A stretch of DNA of 64,000 nucleotides from NCBI GenBank assembly GCA_963832785.1, contig CAWHVF010000006.1:124001-188000 (forward strand), given 5' to 3'. The translations under genes and the position numbers were made by a program. The stretch is from CAWBRT01 sp963832785. Its GTDB lineage: Bacteria; Acidobacteriota; Terriglobia; Terriglobales; Acidobacteriaceae. Below, in pieces: positions 1 through 7,204 of the stretch (its first letter is position 1; the number at the start of each line of letters is the position of its first letter). The notes beneath the pieces were generated by a model. The model was not told the DNA's origin, made no database searches, and worked only from the letters and a program-made list of their open reading frames with translations.

Positions 1-682
1 CGAAACGGCCATCAACGAGCATTTGCGGCGGCTTATTACCGGCGCCGGCGCTGGCGCCGGGCAGCATCGCTCGCGCATGTCGCTCGGCCTGACCTTGCTG
101 GCGCGCGGCACCATCAGCCACGAGCAGTTCAGGTCGGCGGCCCGCGAACAGCGCAACTCGGGAAGGAAACTGGAGGAAATCCTGGTCGAAAAAGGATTCG
201 CCACCGAGGAGCAGATCACGGCGGCAGTGGCCAGCCAATGGGGCGCGCCAATTTTTCCGCTGGGATCCAGGTACTACGACATGCAGGTGCGCATTCCGTA
301 CCCGCTGCTGGAAATCTACTCCCTGCTGCCGGTACACTTCGGAGCCAAAGCCAACAAGCTGTTGATCGGATTTGTTCATGCCATCGAGCACCGCCTGCTG
401 AGTGCGATCGAGCATGTGCTGGGCTGCACCACGGCCCCGTGTTTCATTACCGCGACGGACTACCAGCGGCGGCTCCCCATGCTCGCCGCCGAGCAGCCCG
501 TCGAGGCGGTTTTCGAGCGGCCTTCGCCCATCCCGGATATAGCGAAAATCGTGCGCAATTACGCTATTCAAACCGGCGCCGATGAAGCCCGCTTCGGCCA
601 CTGCCTCGATTACCTGTGGGCTCGGCTGCAGGGATCTCGCCGGGAGGTCGATCTGCTGTTTCGTCTGTCCGCGGCCTGCTAA
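1..682 (+). CDS. Partial protein with GspE/PilB N-terminal-like (MshEN) domain
   Basis: The reading frame is open from the first base (codons begin at base 2), so the true start lies outside the window; the TTG at 23 is only the first in-frame start inside it. Roughly 70 residues after the window edge there is a segment of the type EEILVEKGFATEEQI followed by AVASQWGAPIF. That is the pattern of the GspE/MshE N-terminal domain (PF05157), which in other proteins binds c-di-GMP or acts as an assembly domain. No ATPase Walker motif follows, so this is a stand-alone MshEN-type protein and not a type II or type IV pilus motor. Its position before the flagellar locus suggests a signalling role, but that is inference. 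Confidence 0.55.
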   Translation, partial: ETAINEHLRRLITGAGAGAGQHRSRMSLGLTLLARGTISHEQFRSAAREQRNSGRKLEEILVEKGFATEEQITAAVASQWGAPIFPLGSRYYDMQVRIPYPLLEIYSLLPVHFGAKANKLLIGFVHAIEHRLLSAIEHVLGCTTAPCFITATDYQRRLPMLAAEQPVEAVFERPSPIPDIAKIVRNYAIQTGADEARFGHCLDYLWARLQGSRREVDLLFRLSAAC

Positions 683-776
683 CCCGGACGCCTGCGCGCA
701 AGCCGTCGCGCTTGTTTTCGGACCGGCGTACCAGCGCCGTGTTTCGAGTCCGGCCAGCCCAACGCGTGTAGAACTA

Positions 777-811
777 CCCCACCTTAGCCCGCTGCGTTCG
801 TGAAGGTGGGG
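777..811. other. Hairpin-forming intergenic sequence
   Basis: A 9-base perfect inverted repeat (777-785 and 803-811, CCCCACCTT / AAGGTGGGG) lies in the 211-base gap between the MshEN-type gene and the HDOD gene. No T-run follows, so it is a weak terminator candidate. It may equally be one of the genome's palindromic repeats, because similar GTGCCCCAC cores recur elsewhere in the window. Confidence 0.35.
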
Positions 812-842
812 CACCCGCAGCGGCATCTATAAGAATCCAGTC

Positions 843-870
843 TTAAGTTGCAGGGGTCAACTGCCGATAG
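843..870 (+). promoter_or_regulatory. Predicted sigma-28 promoter for the HDOD gene
   Basis: TTAAGTT at 843-849 and GCCGATAG at 863-870, with 16 bases between the first four bases and the GCCGATA box. This fits the FliA consensus (TAAAGTTT / GCCGATAA) and shares the 16-base spacing of most other sites in the window. It ends 23 bases before the HDOD start codon. Confidence 0.65.
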
Positions 871-893
871 ATAGCTCCGGCAGGCAGAACCTC

Positions 894-1697
894 ATGCTTC
901 CAGAAACCAATGAAAATGCGCATCCGGTGTGGGTGATTCCATGGCATGACGCCAAGGCTGGCATCGTCTCAAACGAAGAAAAGTCCGGGACCGATGCCGG
1001 CCCGGCGATGCCAATCCCGTTCGGCCTTCCGGTTGTGCCGGCCCTGGCGGGTTCGTTGGCGCGGCTGGAGCTGATGCTGCACGAACCGGTGCTCGATCTG
1101 CGGGCGATCTCGGACCTGGTGCGCAGCGATCTCGGCCTGACCATACAGACACTGCGGCTCATCGGCGCTGAGTTCAGCCGCTACGGACGCACTCCGAGCC
1201 GCGTCGAGGATTGCATCGTGCATCTTGGCCGAAGCGCGCTGTTGCCGGCCGCGCCCGAACTGAAGCAGGCTCTTCACCGCGTCAATCAGACGGTTCTATA
1301 CGAACTCTGGAGTCACTCAAGGTTGGTGGCCTGCTGGGCGGAATATCTGGCACGCGCCATCGGCGGGATCGATCCGCAAAAGGCCTATCTGGCCGGGCTG
1401 CTGCACGAGCTGGGCAGCTTGCCGGGCCTGCTGCGCTGGCACCTGCCGGGGGTGGATCTTCGTGATCGGGTGGTGCTGGGATGCGCGCTCGCCAAGCTGT
1501 GGCGATTTCCTTATTTCATCTCCCAAAGCATTCGCCACCAGGACGCTCCGTCAAAGAGCGCGCCGATCCTGACCCGCATTGTGGCGGCGGCCCATGAACT
1601 GGCCGGCGCCTTCACCGGTAAACGCCGGACACCATCTGCTTCCTCATCTTTGCCCCGCGCTTCCGGCAATCATCCCAGCCACGCCGGCATTGTCTAA
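894..1697 (+). CDS. HDOD-domain protein
   Basis: A 267-residue protein whose residues about 45-225 show the HDOD pattern: PVVPALAGSLARLELML followed by the LRAISDLVRSDLGLTIQTL helix and the YLAGLLHELGSLPGLL segment. HDOD domains are HD-like but usually lack metal-dependent hydrolase activity; they act as signalling or scaffolding modules and often accompany motility and c-di-GMP proteins. The first 30 residues are not conserved-looking. The ATG at 894 follows a predicted sigma-28 promoter, which places the gene in the late flagellar regulon. The molecular function is not known from sequence. Confidence 0.75.
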   Translation: MLPETNENAHPVWVIPWHDAKAGIVSNEEKSGTDAGPAMPIPFGLPVVPALAGSLARLELMLHEPVLDLRAISDLVRSDLGLTIQTLRLIGAEFSRYGRTPSRVEDCIVHLGRSALLPAAPELKQALHRVNQTVLYELWSHSRLVACWAEYLARAIGGIDPQKAYLAGLLHELGSLPGLLRWHLPGVDLRDRVVLGCALAKLWRFPYFISQSIRHQDAPSKSAPILTRIVAAAHELAGAFTGKRRTPSASSSLPRASGNHPSHAGIV

Positions 1698-1768
1698 TGC
1701 GCCTCTAATTTACGGCTGCTAAAGCGGGCTATTTCCCAGGGATATGGGCAAGCTCTGCCCATCGCGTA

Positions 1769-1784
1769 TGGCACTCGCCGTGCA
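1769..1784 (+). promoter_or_regulatory. Predicted sigma-54 (-24/-12) promoter for the flg operon
   Basis: TGGCACT-CGCC-GTGCA at 1769-1784 gives the invariant GG (1770-1771), exactly ten bases, then GC (1782-1783) of an RpoN promoter. Transcription would begin near 1795, a few bases before the flgF ribosome-binding site and the ATG at 1804. RpoN control of middle flagellar genes is common in other phyla, so the match is biologically sensible; it also supports the 1804 start over an upstream one. Confidence 0.6.
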
Positions 1785-1803
1785 AGTAACAAGGCGAGGC
1801 TTT

Positions 1804-2544
1804 ATGGACAGTGGATTCTACGCCGCGTGCACAGCACTGATGTCGAGTACAGATGCATTGGATACGGTGGCCAGCAATCTGGCCAACGTGAGCACCTCGG
1901 GCTACCGGGCGCAGCACAACATCTTCCGCTCGGTTCTGGCAGACACCTCGGGGCGGCCAATCTCGGAGCTCAACCAGGCCATGAATGACTACGGCGTGCT
2001 CGGTGGAACCCGCTTTGATCTTTCCCAGGGGGCGCTGGAGAAAACCGGCAACGACCTGGATCTCGGAATTCAAGGCCCTGGATTTTTCGTCGTGCAGACG
2101 CCGGCGGGCCGCGTATACACGCGCAATGGCCACTTTCAGGTTTCCACCACCGGGCAGTTGGTCACCGCGCAAGGCGATCCGGCGCTGGGCGAGCAGGGAA
2201 TCATCCCCATCGTGGGCGGGCCGGTATCGGTCAGCGATGATGGCACCATCTCGGTCAACGAAGCCATTGTCGGCAAACTGAAACTGGTTGACCTGGCCCC
2301 CGACGCCGACCTGCAGATGCTCGGCAAGAGCTACTATACGGCCTCGGCCAAATACGAAAAACCGGCCACCGAGGCGCGCATTCAGCAGAGAACGCTGGAG
2401 GGCTCCAACGTGAACCCGGTCACCAGCGTGGTCAGTTTAATCAGCGTGCAGCGCACCGCGGAGATGATGCGGCATGCGCTCTCGATGTTCAACTCGCAGA
2501 TGGATCGCACCGCGACCCAGGAGCTGCCACAGATCAATTCCTAA
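1804..2544 (+). CDS. flgF: Flagellar basal-body rod protein FlgF
   Basis: A 246-residue rod/hook-family protein. The N-terminus carries the conserved flg_bb_rod signature (ALDTVASNLANVSTSGYRA), the middle has the LDLGIQGPGFFVVQTPAG block, and the C-terminus ends with the EGSNVNPV.S motif and a helix typical of axial proteins. FlgF forms part of the proximal rod that crosses the periplasm. The ATG at 1804 is preceded by GGCGAGG and lies just after a sigma-54-like promoter; an in-frame ATG at 1744 lies upstream of that promoter and is rejected. It is shorter than FlgG, as expected, and followed by it after 13 bases. Confidence 0.92.
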   Translation: MDSGFYAACTALMSSTDALDTVASNLANVSTSGYRAQHNIFRSVLADTSGRPISELNQAMNDYGVLGGTRFDLSQGALEKTGNDLDLGIQGPGFFVVQTPAGRVYTRNGHFQVSTTGQLVTAQGDPALGEQGIIPIVGGPVSVSDDGTISVNEAIVGKLKLVDLAPDADLQMLGKSYYTASAKYEKPATEARIQQRTLEGSNVNPVTSVVSLISVQRTAEMMRHALSMFNSQMDRTATQELPQINS

Positions 2545-2557
2545 GGAGTGTAGAACA

Positions 2558-3349
2558 ATGTTTCGCTCGTTATACACGGCCGCCAGCGGCATGACCGCCC
2601 AGCAGCTCAATCTCGACAATATTGCCAACAACCTGGCCAACTCCAGCACCTCGGGCTTTCAGCGGCGCCGGGTTCAGTTTTCCGATCTGCTCTACCAGAA
2701 CATGGTGTCACCCGGTTCGGCCTCGACCCAGCAGACCACCCAGGCCGCCGGACTGCAGGTTGGTCTGGGAGCTCGTCCGGGGGCGTCGGAGATCATACAG
2801 ACCCAGGGCGACTTAACCACCACCAATAACCAGTTGGACCTGGCGATCCAGGGGCAGGGCTTCTTCCAGATCACGCTGACCAACGGCCAGATCGCCTACA
2901 CGCGTTCCGGCAGCTTCCATACGGATTCGCAGGGCAACCTGGTAACTGCCGACGGCAACGCCATGACCCCGGCCATCACCATTCCTTCGACGGCCACGGC
3001 CGTCACCATCGGCTCCGACGGCACGGTTTCAATCACCCAGTCCGGGCAGACGCAGAACCAGCAGATCGGACAGATTCAGTTGGCCATGTTCGTCAATCCC
3101 GGCGGGCTCAACAGCGTCGGCAACAACCTTTATCTGGCCACTACCGCCTCGGGCGACCCCATCACCGGCAACCCGGGAGGAGCCGAAGGACTGGGCACGC
3201 TGCTGCAAGGACAACTGGAGCAATCCAACGTCAACGTGGTTGACGAGTTCATCCAGATGATTCTGGCGCAGCGCTCCTACGAATCGAACTCGCGCGTGGT
3301 CAAGGCGGCCGACGAGATGTTCCAGCAGGTTAACCAGTTAAACCAGTAG
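2558..3349 (+). CDS. flgG: Flagellar distal rod protein FlgG
   Basis: A 263-residue protein with the canonical start MFRSLYTAASGMTAQQLNLD, the NNLANSSTSGFQRRR rod motif, the LDLAIQGQGFFQITLTNGQ block and a C-terminal EQSNVNVVDEFI..I.AQRSYE helix. FlgG builds the distal rod between the P and L rings and joins to the hook. The ATG at 2558 follows AAGGAG (2543-2548), which overlaps the flgF stop codon, so the two genes are translated in sequence. The length matches typical FlgG (about 260 residues). Hook genes flgE and flgD are not in the window. Confidence 0.96.
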   Translation: MFRSLYTAASGMTAQQLNLDNIANNLANSSTSGFQRRRVQFSDLLYQNMVSPGSASTQQTTQAAGLQVGLGARPGASEIIQTQGDLTTTNNQLDLAIQGQGFFQITLTNGQIAYTRSGSFHTDSQGNLVTADGNAMTPAITIPSTATAVTIGSDGTVSITQSGQTQNQQIGQIQLAMFVNPGGLNSVGNNLYLATTASGDPITGNPGGAEGLGTLLQGQLEQSNVNVVDEFIQMILAQRSYESNSRVVKAADEMFQQVNQLNQ

Positions 3350-3365
3350 CTCAGCGGGGGCGCAC

Positions 3366-3956
3366 ATGCGATGGTTATCGGTTATCACGGCGGCAATCGG
3401 TTTGGCAAGCGCCGGCATTCCCGCCAGGGCGGCAGCAGCGGTTGCCATTACCGCGCCGCAGGTGGCCGCAGCGATACGGGAGGTCGGGCTCTCCGTTGGC
3501 GCAGAGCAGGTCCGGTTGCTTTCGCCGGCGGTTGCCGCCGAAGCGAGTCCCGAGTTGCAGGCGGTGCGGGCGGAGTTATGGGGAGACACTCAGGCGCTGG
3601 TGCAGATGCGCTGCCGCGACAGTGCGCAGTGCCTTCCTTTTTATGTTGCCCTGAAGTGGCCGAGCGCGACGGCGGCGGCGCTGGCCCTGCGAAATTGCAA
3701 TCTGCCGTACGGGCAGGCGGGGGTCGCGTCCAGTCCGCGGCCCTCGAACTCCCGCACCCCGGGCGCAGCAGTTGTGGTGAAGCGAGGAGAGGCTGCCACC
3801 CTGGTGATCGAAGGCCAGCGTCTGCGCATGGAACTGCCCGTCGTCTGCATGCAAAATGGCAGCCTCGGCGCCAGCATACTGGTGCGTAGCCCCGACAGCA
3901 GGAAAACCTATATGGCGGTAGTCGTCGGCGCGAAGCTGTTGAAAGCCGGTATCTGA
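3366..3956 (+). CDS. flgA: Flagellar basal-body P-ring assembly chaperone FlgA
   Basis: A 196-residue exported protein with an N-terminal signal peptide (about residues 1-23, hydrophobic core then ARA cleavage-like site). The C-terminal half has the SAF-like FlgA pattern: VVVKRGEAATLVIEGQRLRM, a Gly-rich turn (NGSLGASILVRSPDS) and a final VV.GAKL strand. FlgA is a periplasmic chaperone that aids FlgI assembly into the P ring. It lies 16 bases after flgG and 13 before flgH, in the usual place. The N-terminal half is poorly conserved, and the four cysteines in the middle may form disulfides, which is inference. Confidence 0.8.
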   Translation: MRWLSVITAAIGLASAGIPARAAAAVAITAPQVAAAIREVGLSVGAEQVRLLSPAVAAEASPELQAVRAELWGDTQALVQMRCRDSAQCLPFYVALKWPSATAAALALRNCNLPYGQAGVASSPRPSNSRTPGAAVVVKRGEAATLVIEGQRLRMELPVVCMQNGSLGASILVRSPDSRKTYMAVVVGAKLLKAGI

Positions 3957-3969
3957 GGTTACATCGAAA

Positions 3970-4677
3970 ATGGCCACGGCAAAATTACCTGTCACGCTCG
4001 CTGCTTTTCTCCTGCTGTGCCTGCCGGCGGCGATGGCCAAGACGAAGCAGAAGAAGCCCGAGCCCGTCGACCCGCGCGCCGACTACGTCGCCCGGCTGCA
4101 GCGGCAAACCGCTTCCCAGACGGATACGCGCACCCTGGGCAGCTTGTGGACGCCCAACACTTCTTTTGCCGACCTCTCGTCCGATTACAGAGCGCGGGTA
4201 CTCAACGACAGCATCATCGTTCGCGTAGCGGTGCAGACCGCGGCCACGGCCACCGGCAACCTGACCAGCCAGCGCAGCTTCCAGGCGCAGTCCGGCATAA
4301 GCGGGCTGGCCGGCGATGTCGCCACCAAGGGAATCAATCCGCTGCTTAACGCCCAGTCGGGCGAACAGTTGAAGGGCACCGGGCAGACGGCCAACAATTC
4401 CAGCCTCACCACCAACCTCACCGGACGCGTGATCGCCGTCCTGGCCAACGGCGAGCTGGTGGTGGAGGCGCAGCGGCAGATCTTCATGAACAGGGAACAC
4501 GAGACCATGATTGTGCGCGGCGTGGTTCGCCCCAACGATATCGCCACCGACAATTCGGTGTCCTCCACGCAACTGGGCAACCTGGAGATCGAGCTGAAGG
4601 GCAAAGGAGTTATCACCGACAGTACGCGGCCGCCCAATCCGCTCACCCGGATGATCTTGAAGATTTTTGGGTTCTGA
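3970..4677 (+). CDS. flgH: Flagellar L-ring protein FlgH
   Basis: A 235-residue outer-membrane ring protein. After a signal peptide (residues 1-23, AMA-like cleavage site) comes the FlgH core: GSLWTPN..FADLSSDYRA, LNDSIIVRVAV, the LTTNLTGRVIAVLANGELVVE block and the GVVRPNDI.TDNSVSSTQLG.L motif. The L ring supports the rod at the outer membrane. Typical FlgH is a lipoprotein, but the only cysteine in the leader (residue 17) is preceded by Leu and so lacks a lipobox; this copy is probably cleaved by signal peptidase I. It precedes flgI by 4 bases. Confidence 0.92.
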   Translation: MATAKLPVTLAAFLLLCLPAAMAKTKQKKPEPVDPRADYVARLQRQTASQTDTRTLGSLWTPNTSFADLSSDYRARVLNDSIIVRVAVQTAATATGNLTSQRSFQAQSGISGLAGDVATKGINPLLNAQSGEQLKGTGQTANNSSLTTNLTGRVIAVLANGELVVEAQRQIFMNREHETMIVRGVVRPNDIATDNSVSSTQLGNLEIELKGKGVITDSTRPPNPLTRMILKIFGF

Positions 4678-4681
4678 TACT

Positions 4682-5860
4682 ATGCATTGCGCAGCTCCAA
4701 TCCGTATTACCCTCGCCGCCGCCGGCAACCGCGGCCAGTGGCGAGGGCTTGCCTGCCAGGTTGTGCTTCTCTGCCTGGTCTTGCTGCTTGCCGCCGGCGC
4801 CCAGGGGAAAGAAAACGACCGCAAGGTTTTGATCCGCGACATCACTACCGTCGCCGGCGTGCGCGACAATCAACTGGTCGGCTACGGCATTGTCGCGGGA
4901 CTCAACCGCACCGGAGACAGCAACCAGACGGTATTCTCCACGCAGTCGCTGGCTAACGCCATGCGGCGCATGGGCGTGCAGATCAATCCTACCCTGATTC
5001 GCACCAACAACGTGGCGTCGGTCTTTGTGACCGCCTCGCTGCCCGCCTTCGCGCGGCCGGGGATGACGCTCGACGTGACGGTTTCGTCCATCGGCGATGC
5101 CAAGAGCCTGGAAGGCGGAGTGCTGCTGCTGACGCCGCTGCACGGCCCGGACGGCCTGATTTACGCCAATGCGCAGGGTCCGCTAACCCTGGGCGGATAC
5201 ACCGTCTCGGCCAATGCCAATTCGAAGATGGTCAACCACGCCACCGTAGGCAGGGTTCCTGAGGGCGCCATCGTGGAGCGCGATACCTCGGTCGATCTCA
5301 GCCACATGGCCACGGTTTCTCTGATGCTGCGCGAACTCGACTTCACCGCGGCGCGGGAGATTGCCGACGAAATCAACCACGACTTCCGCAAGAACGTGGC
5401 CGTCCCGATTGACAGCCGCCGCGTGGATATCACCGTAGCCGACACCGGAATCGCGTCCCTGCCCGTCCTCATCTCGCGCGTGCAAAACCTGGCCATCAGG
5501 ATTCAACCGCCGGCCAAGGTGGTGGTCAACGAAAGAACCGGGACGATCGTCATGGGTGGAGATGTAAAGCTCTCTGCCGTCTCGGTTCTGCATGGCAACT
5601 TATCCATCGAAGTCAGCACTACTTTCAATGTGTCGCAGCCGGCGCCGTTCTCGAAGACGGGCCAGACGGTAGTGGTTCCCGATACGACGGTGCGCGCCAC
5701 CGAGGCTCCCGCCAAGCGAATCAAGCTGGCCGAGGGGGCCAATGTCGAGGATCTGATCAACGGCCTGCACGCCATCGGGGCGACGGCGCGCGATATTGTG
5801 GCCATTCTCCAGGCCATCAAGGCGGCCGGCGGATTGCAAGCCGAACTGGAGGTCTTGTAA
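4682..5860 (+). CDS. flgI: Flagellar P-ring protein FlgI
   Basis: A 392-residue periplasmic ring protein. The ATG at 4682 gives a signal peptide with a long Leu-rich core ending near residue 42. The mature part begins with the near-universal FlgI motif RDITTVAGVRDNQLVGYGIV and continues with GLNRTGDSNQT, LPAFARPGMTLDV, and a C-terminal DLINGLHAIGATARDIVAIL motif. FlgI forms the P ring around the rod in the peptidoglycan. A TTG at 4667 inside flgH could also start the frame but would put charged residues before the leader. flgJ begins on the last base of its stop codon. Confidence 0.96.
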   Translation: MHCAAPIRITLAAAGNRGQWRGLACQVVLLCLVLLLAAGAQGKENDRKVLIRDITTVAGVRDNQLVGYGIVAGLNRTGDSNQTVFSTQSLANAMRRMGVQINPTLIRTNNVASVFVTASLPAFARPGMTLDVTVSSIGDAKSLEGGVLLLTPLHGPDGLIYANAQGPLTLGGYTVSANANSKMVNHATVGRVPEGAIVERDTSVDLSHMATVSLMLRELDFTAAREIADEINHDFRKNVAVPIDSRRVDITVADTGIASLPVLISRVQNLAIRIQPPAKVVVNERTGTIVMGGDVKLSAVSVLHGNLSIEVSTTFNVSQPAPFSKTGQTVVVPDTTVRATEAPAKRIKLAEGANVEDLINGLHAIGATARDIVAILQAIKAAGGLQAELEVL

Positions 5861-6288
5861 TGGCCGAGTTCCCGATTATGCCGGTTTCAACCTATGCCCC
5901 GGATGCCCTGCAAGTGCGGGAAGCGGAGCTGGTCAAGCAGACCTCCGCCCAGGGCAAGGTCGACCTCCAGAAGCTGGACAAGGCCGCCACCGATTTCGAG
6001 GCCATCCTTCTGGGCCAGTGGTTGAACCAGGCCCAGCAATCATTTTCGAGCGTGCCCGGGAGCGACGGCGAGCATGATGATCCGGGCTACTCGCAGTGGC
6101 AAAGCCTTGGCATGCAAGAGCTTGCAAAGTCTGTGGCGGCGGCCGGCGGGCTCGGCATCGCCAAGATGATCAGGCAGCATTACAGCCGGGCGGCAGACGG
6201 CGGAGAAGGCCAGGAAGCCCTCGCGGGGGCAGGGAACGCATCTCCGCAACCCGGCCAGGCCGGACTCAAAAATGGCAACGATAAATGA
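5860..6288 (+). CDS. flgJ: Rod-binding protein, FlgJ N-terminal-type
   Basis: A 142-residue protein matching only the rod-binding half of FlgJ (PF10135). Residues about 38-60 show the DKAATDFEAILLGQWLNQA pattern and the middle has YSQWQSLGMQELAKSVA..GGLGIA. The C-terminal muramidase of the two-domain enterobacterial FlgJ is absent, which is usual outside the Gammaproteobacteria; peptidoglycan cutting would need a separate enzyme. The ATG shares its first base with the flgI stop codon, implying translational coupling. It is the last gene before the flgM promoter. Confidence 0.85.
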   Translation: MAEFPIMPVSTYAPDALQVREAELVKQTSAQGKVDLQKLDKAATDFEAILLGQWLNQAQQSFSSVPGSDGEHDDPGYSQWQSLGMQELAKSVAAAGGLGIAKMIRQHYSRAADGGEGQEALAGAGNASPQPGQAGLKNGNDK

Positions 6289-6298
6289 GGTTTTTTAT

Positions 6299-6326
6299 TA
6301 AAGTTCTGTCGGAATATTGCCGATAG
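6299..6326 (+). promoter_or_regulatory. Predicted sigma-28 promoter for flgM
   Basis: TAAAGTT at 6299-6305 and GCCGATAG at 6319-6326, 16 bases between TAAA and GCCG. The match to the FliA consensus is almost complete and the position, 28 bases before flgM, gives the usual autoregulatory loop of the anti-sigma factor. Confidence 0.8.
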
Positions 6327-6353
6327 CTCCTCACGAAAGGGCACGGACGCGTT

Positions 6354-6638
6354 ATGAGAGTTAACTTGAGCGGGCCAGTGGCAGGCCAGATCGCTTCGGA
6401 GAAAGACTCGAAGCAAGTTTCTGGCGAGAACCGGGTGACCAACTTGAGCATATCCCAGGATAGGACCACCTTGTCTTCCGATACGGTCGCGGTCAGCTCC
6501 CTGGCCAGCAAGGCCATGGAGACGGCTCCCATCCGGCAGGAAAAAGTTGATTCTCTGCGGCAGGCGGTTGACTCGGGGCAATACAAGCTCGAGCCCGATA
6601 AGATCGCCGAGGCCATGCTGCAGGAGTACGGCGAATAA
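6354..6638 (+). CDS. flgM: Anti-sigma-28 factor FlgM
   Basis: A 94-residue protein, the typical FlgM size. The N-terminal half is hydrophilic and likely disordered; the C-terminal half contains the sigma-28-binding pattern VSSLASKAM, RQEKVDSLRQAVDSGQYKLEPDKIAEAML. FlgM holds FliA inactive until it is exported through the completed hook-basal body. It is preceded by its own predicted sigma-28 promoter, which predicts negative feedback. The gene for FliA itself is not in the window. Confidence 0.9.
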   Translation: MRVNLSGPVAGQIASEKDSKQVSGENRVTNLSISQDRTTLSSDTVAVSSLASKAMETAPIRQEKVDSLRQAVDSGQYKLEPDKIAEAMLQEYGE

Positions 6639-6768
6639 GCCTGAAACGGTTTCGCGCAGGCCTTAGCGGCGCCTGCTGGCGACCGCGGCTGCGCGCGGAG
6701 GCTTCCCGGGCGCGTTTTCCGCAACCCCGGAAATACGGGCGTTTTCCCACGCGCCGGGAAGCCTCGGA

Positions 6769-7200
6769 ATGGACGGCAGCGTGCACCCTGTCACCCTTGA
6801 GCGGCGGTTGGAAGAACAATACCTTGCCGCGCTTCGCGACCTGTGCCTCGCCACGGAAGAGGCAATCGCCTGTCTGGCCGTTAATTCCCCGGAGGGATTA
6901 TGGCAGGCCATAGCCAGGCAGGAGTCCCTCGCCGCCCGCCTGCAGGAGATGATCAACAGCTCGTCATTGGTTCGCCTTGCCTTGAGTTCGCCTCCCCACG
7001 CGGGCGGAGCGGATACGCTCCCCCGCGAAATCTTTTCCCTGCACCGGAAGCTGGCAATCCTGAACCGCCGCTATGCGGCGCTGCTGGGCCGTCTGAAGAG
7101 ATCGGTGGAACTGTCGCTGGCGGTTTGCCGGAGCTGCGGCGGCGGCTTCGAAAGAAGTTCGCCCGCGCCGGCTTATCGCACCTGGTCTTGCGAGGTTTGA
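6769..7200 (+). CDS. flgN: FlgN-like flagellar export chaperone
   Basis: A 143-residue, mostly helical protein immediately before flgK (4-base gap). Helices around residues 12-60 and 85-118 resemble the FlgN family pattern, with heptad-like Leu spacing (LEEQYLAALRDLCLATEEA, RKLAILNRRYAALLGRLKR). FlgN holds the hook-filament junction proteins FlgK and FlgL for export. The sequence family is weakly conserved, so the call relies on helix pattern, size and the flgM-x-flgK-flgL order. The C-terminus ends with three cysteines in a short non-conserved tail. Confidence 0.65.
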   Translation: MDGSVHPVTLERRLEEQYLAALRDLCLATEEAIACLAVNSPEGLWQAIARQESLAARLQEMINSSSLVRLALSSPPHAGGADTLPREIFSLHRKLAILNRRYAALLGRLKRSVELSLAVCRSCGGGFERSSPAPAYRTWSCEV

Positions 7201-7204
7201 TCTG

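Noticed and set aside
1744..1803. Upstream ATG start for flgF
   Set aside because: It lies before the sigma-54-like promoter and adds 20 residues not found in FlgF; the 1804 start has a ribosome-binding site and the family N-terminus.
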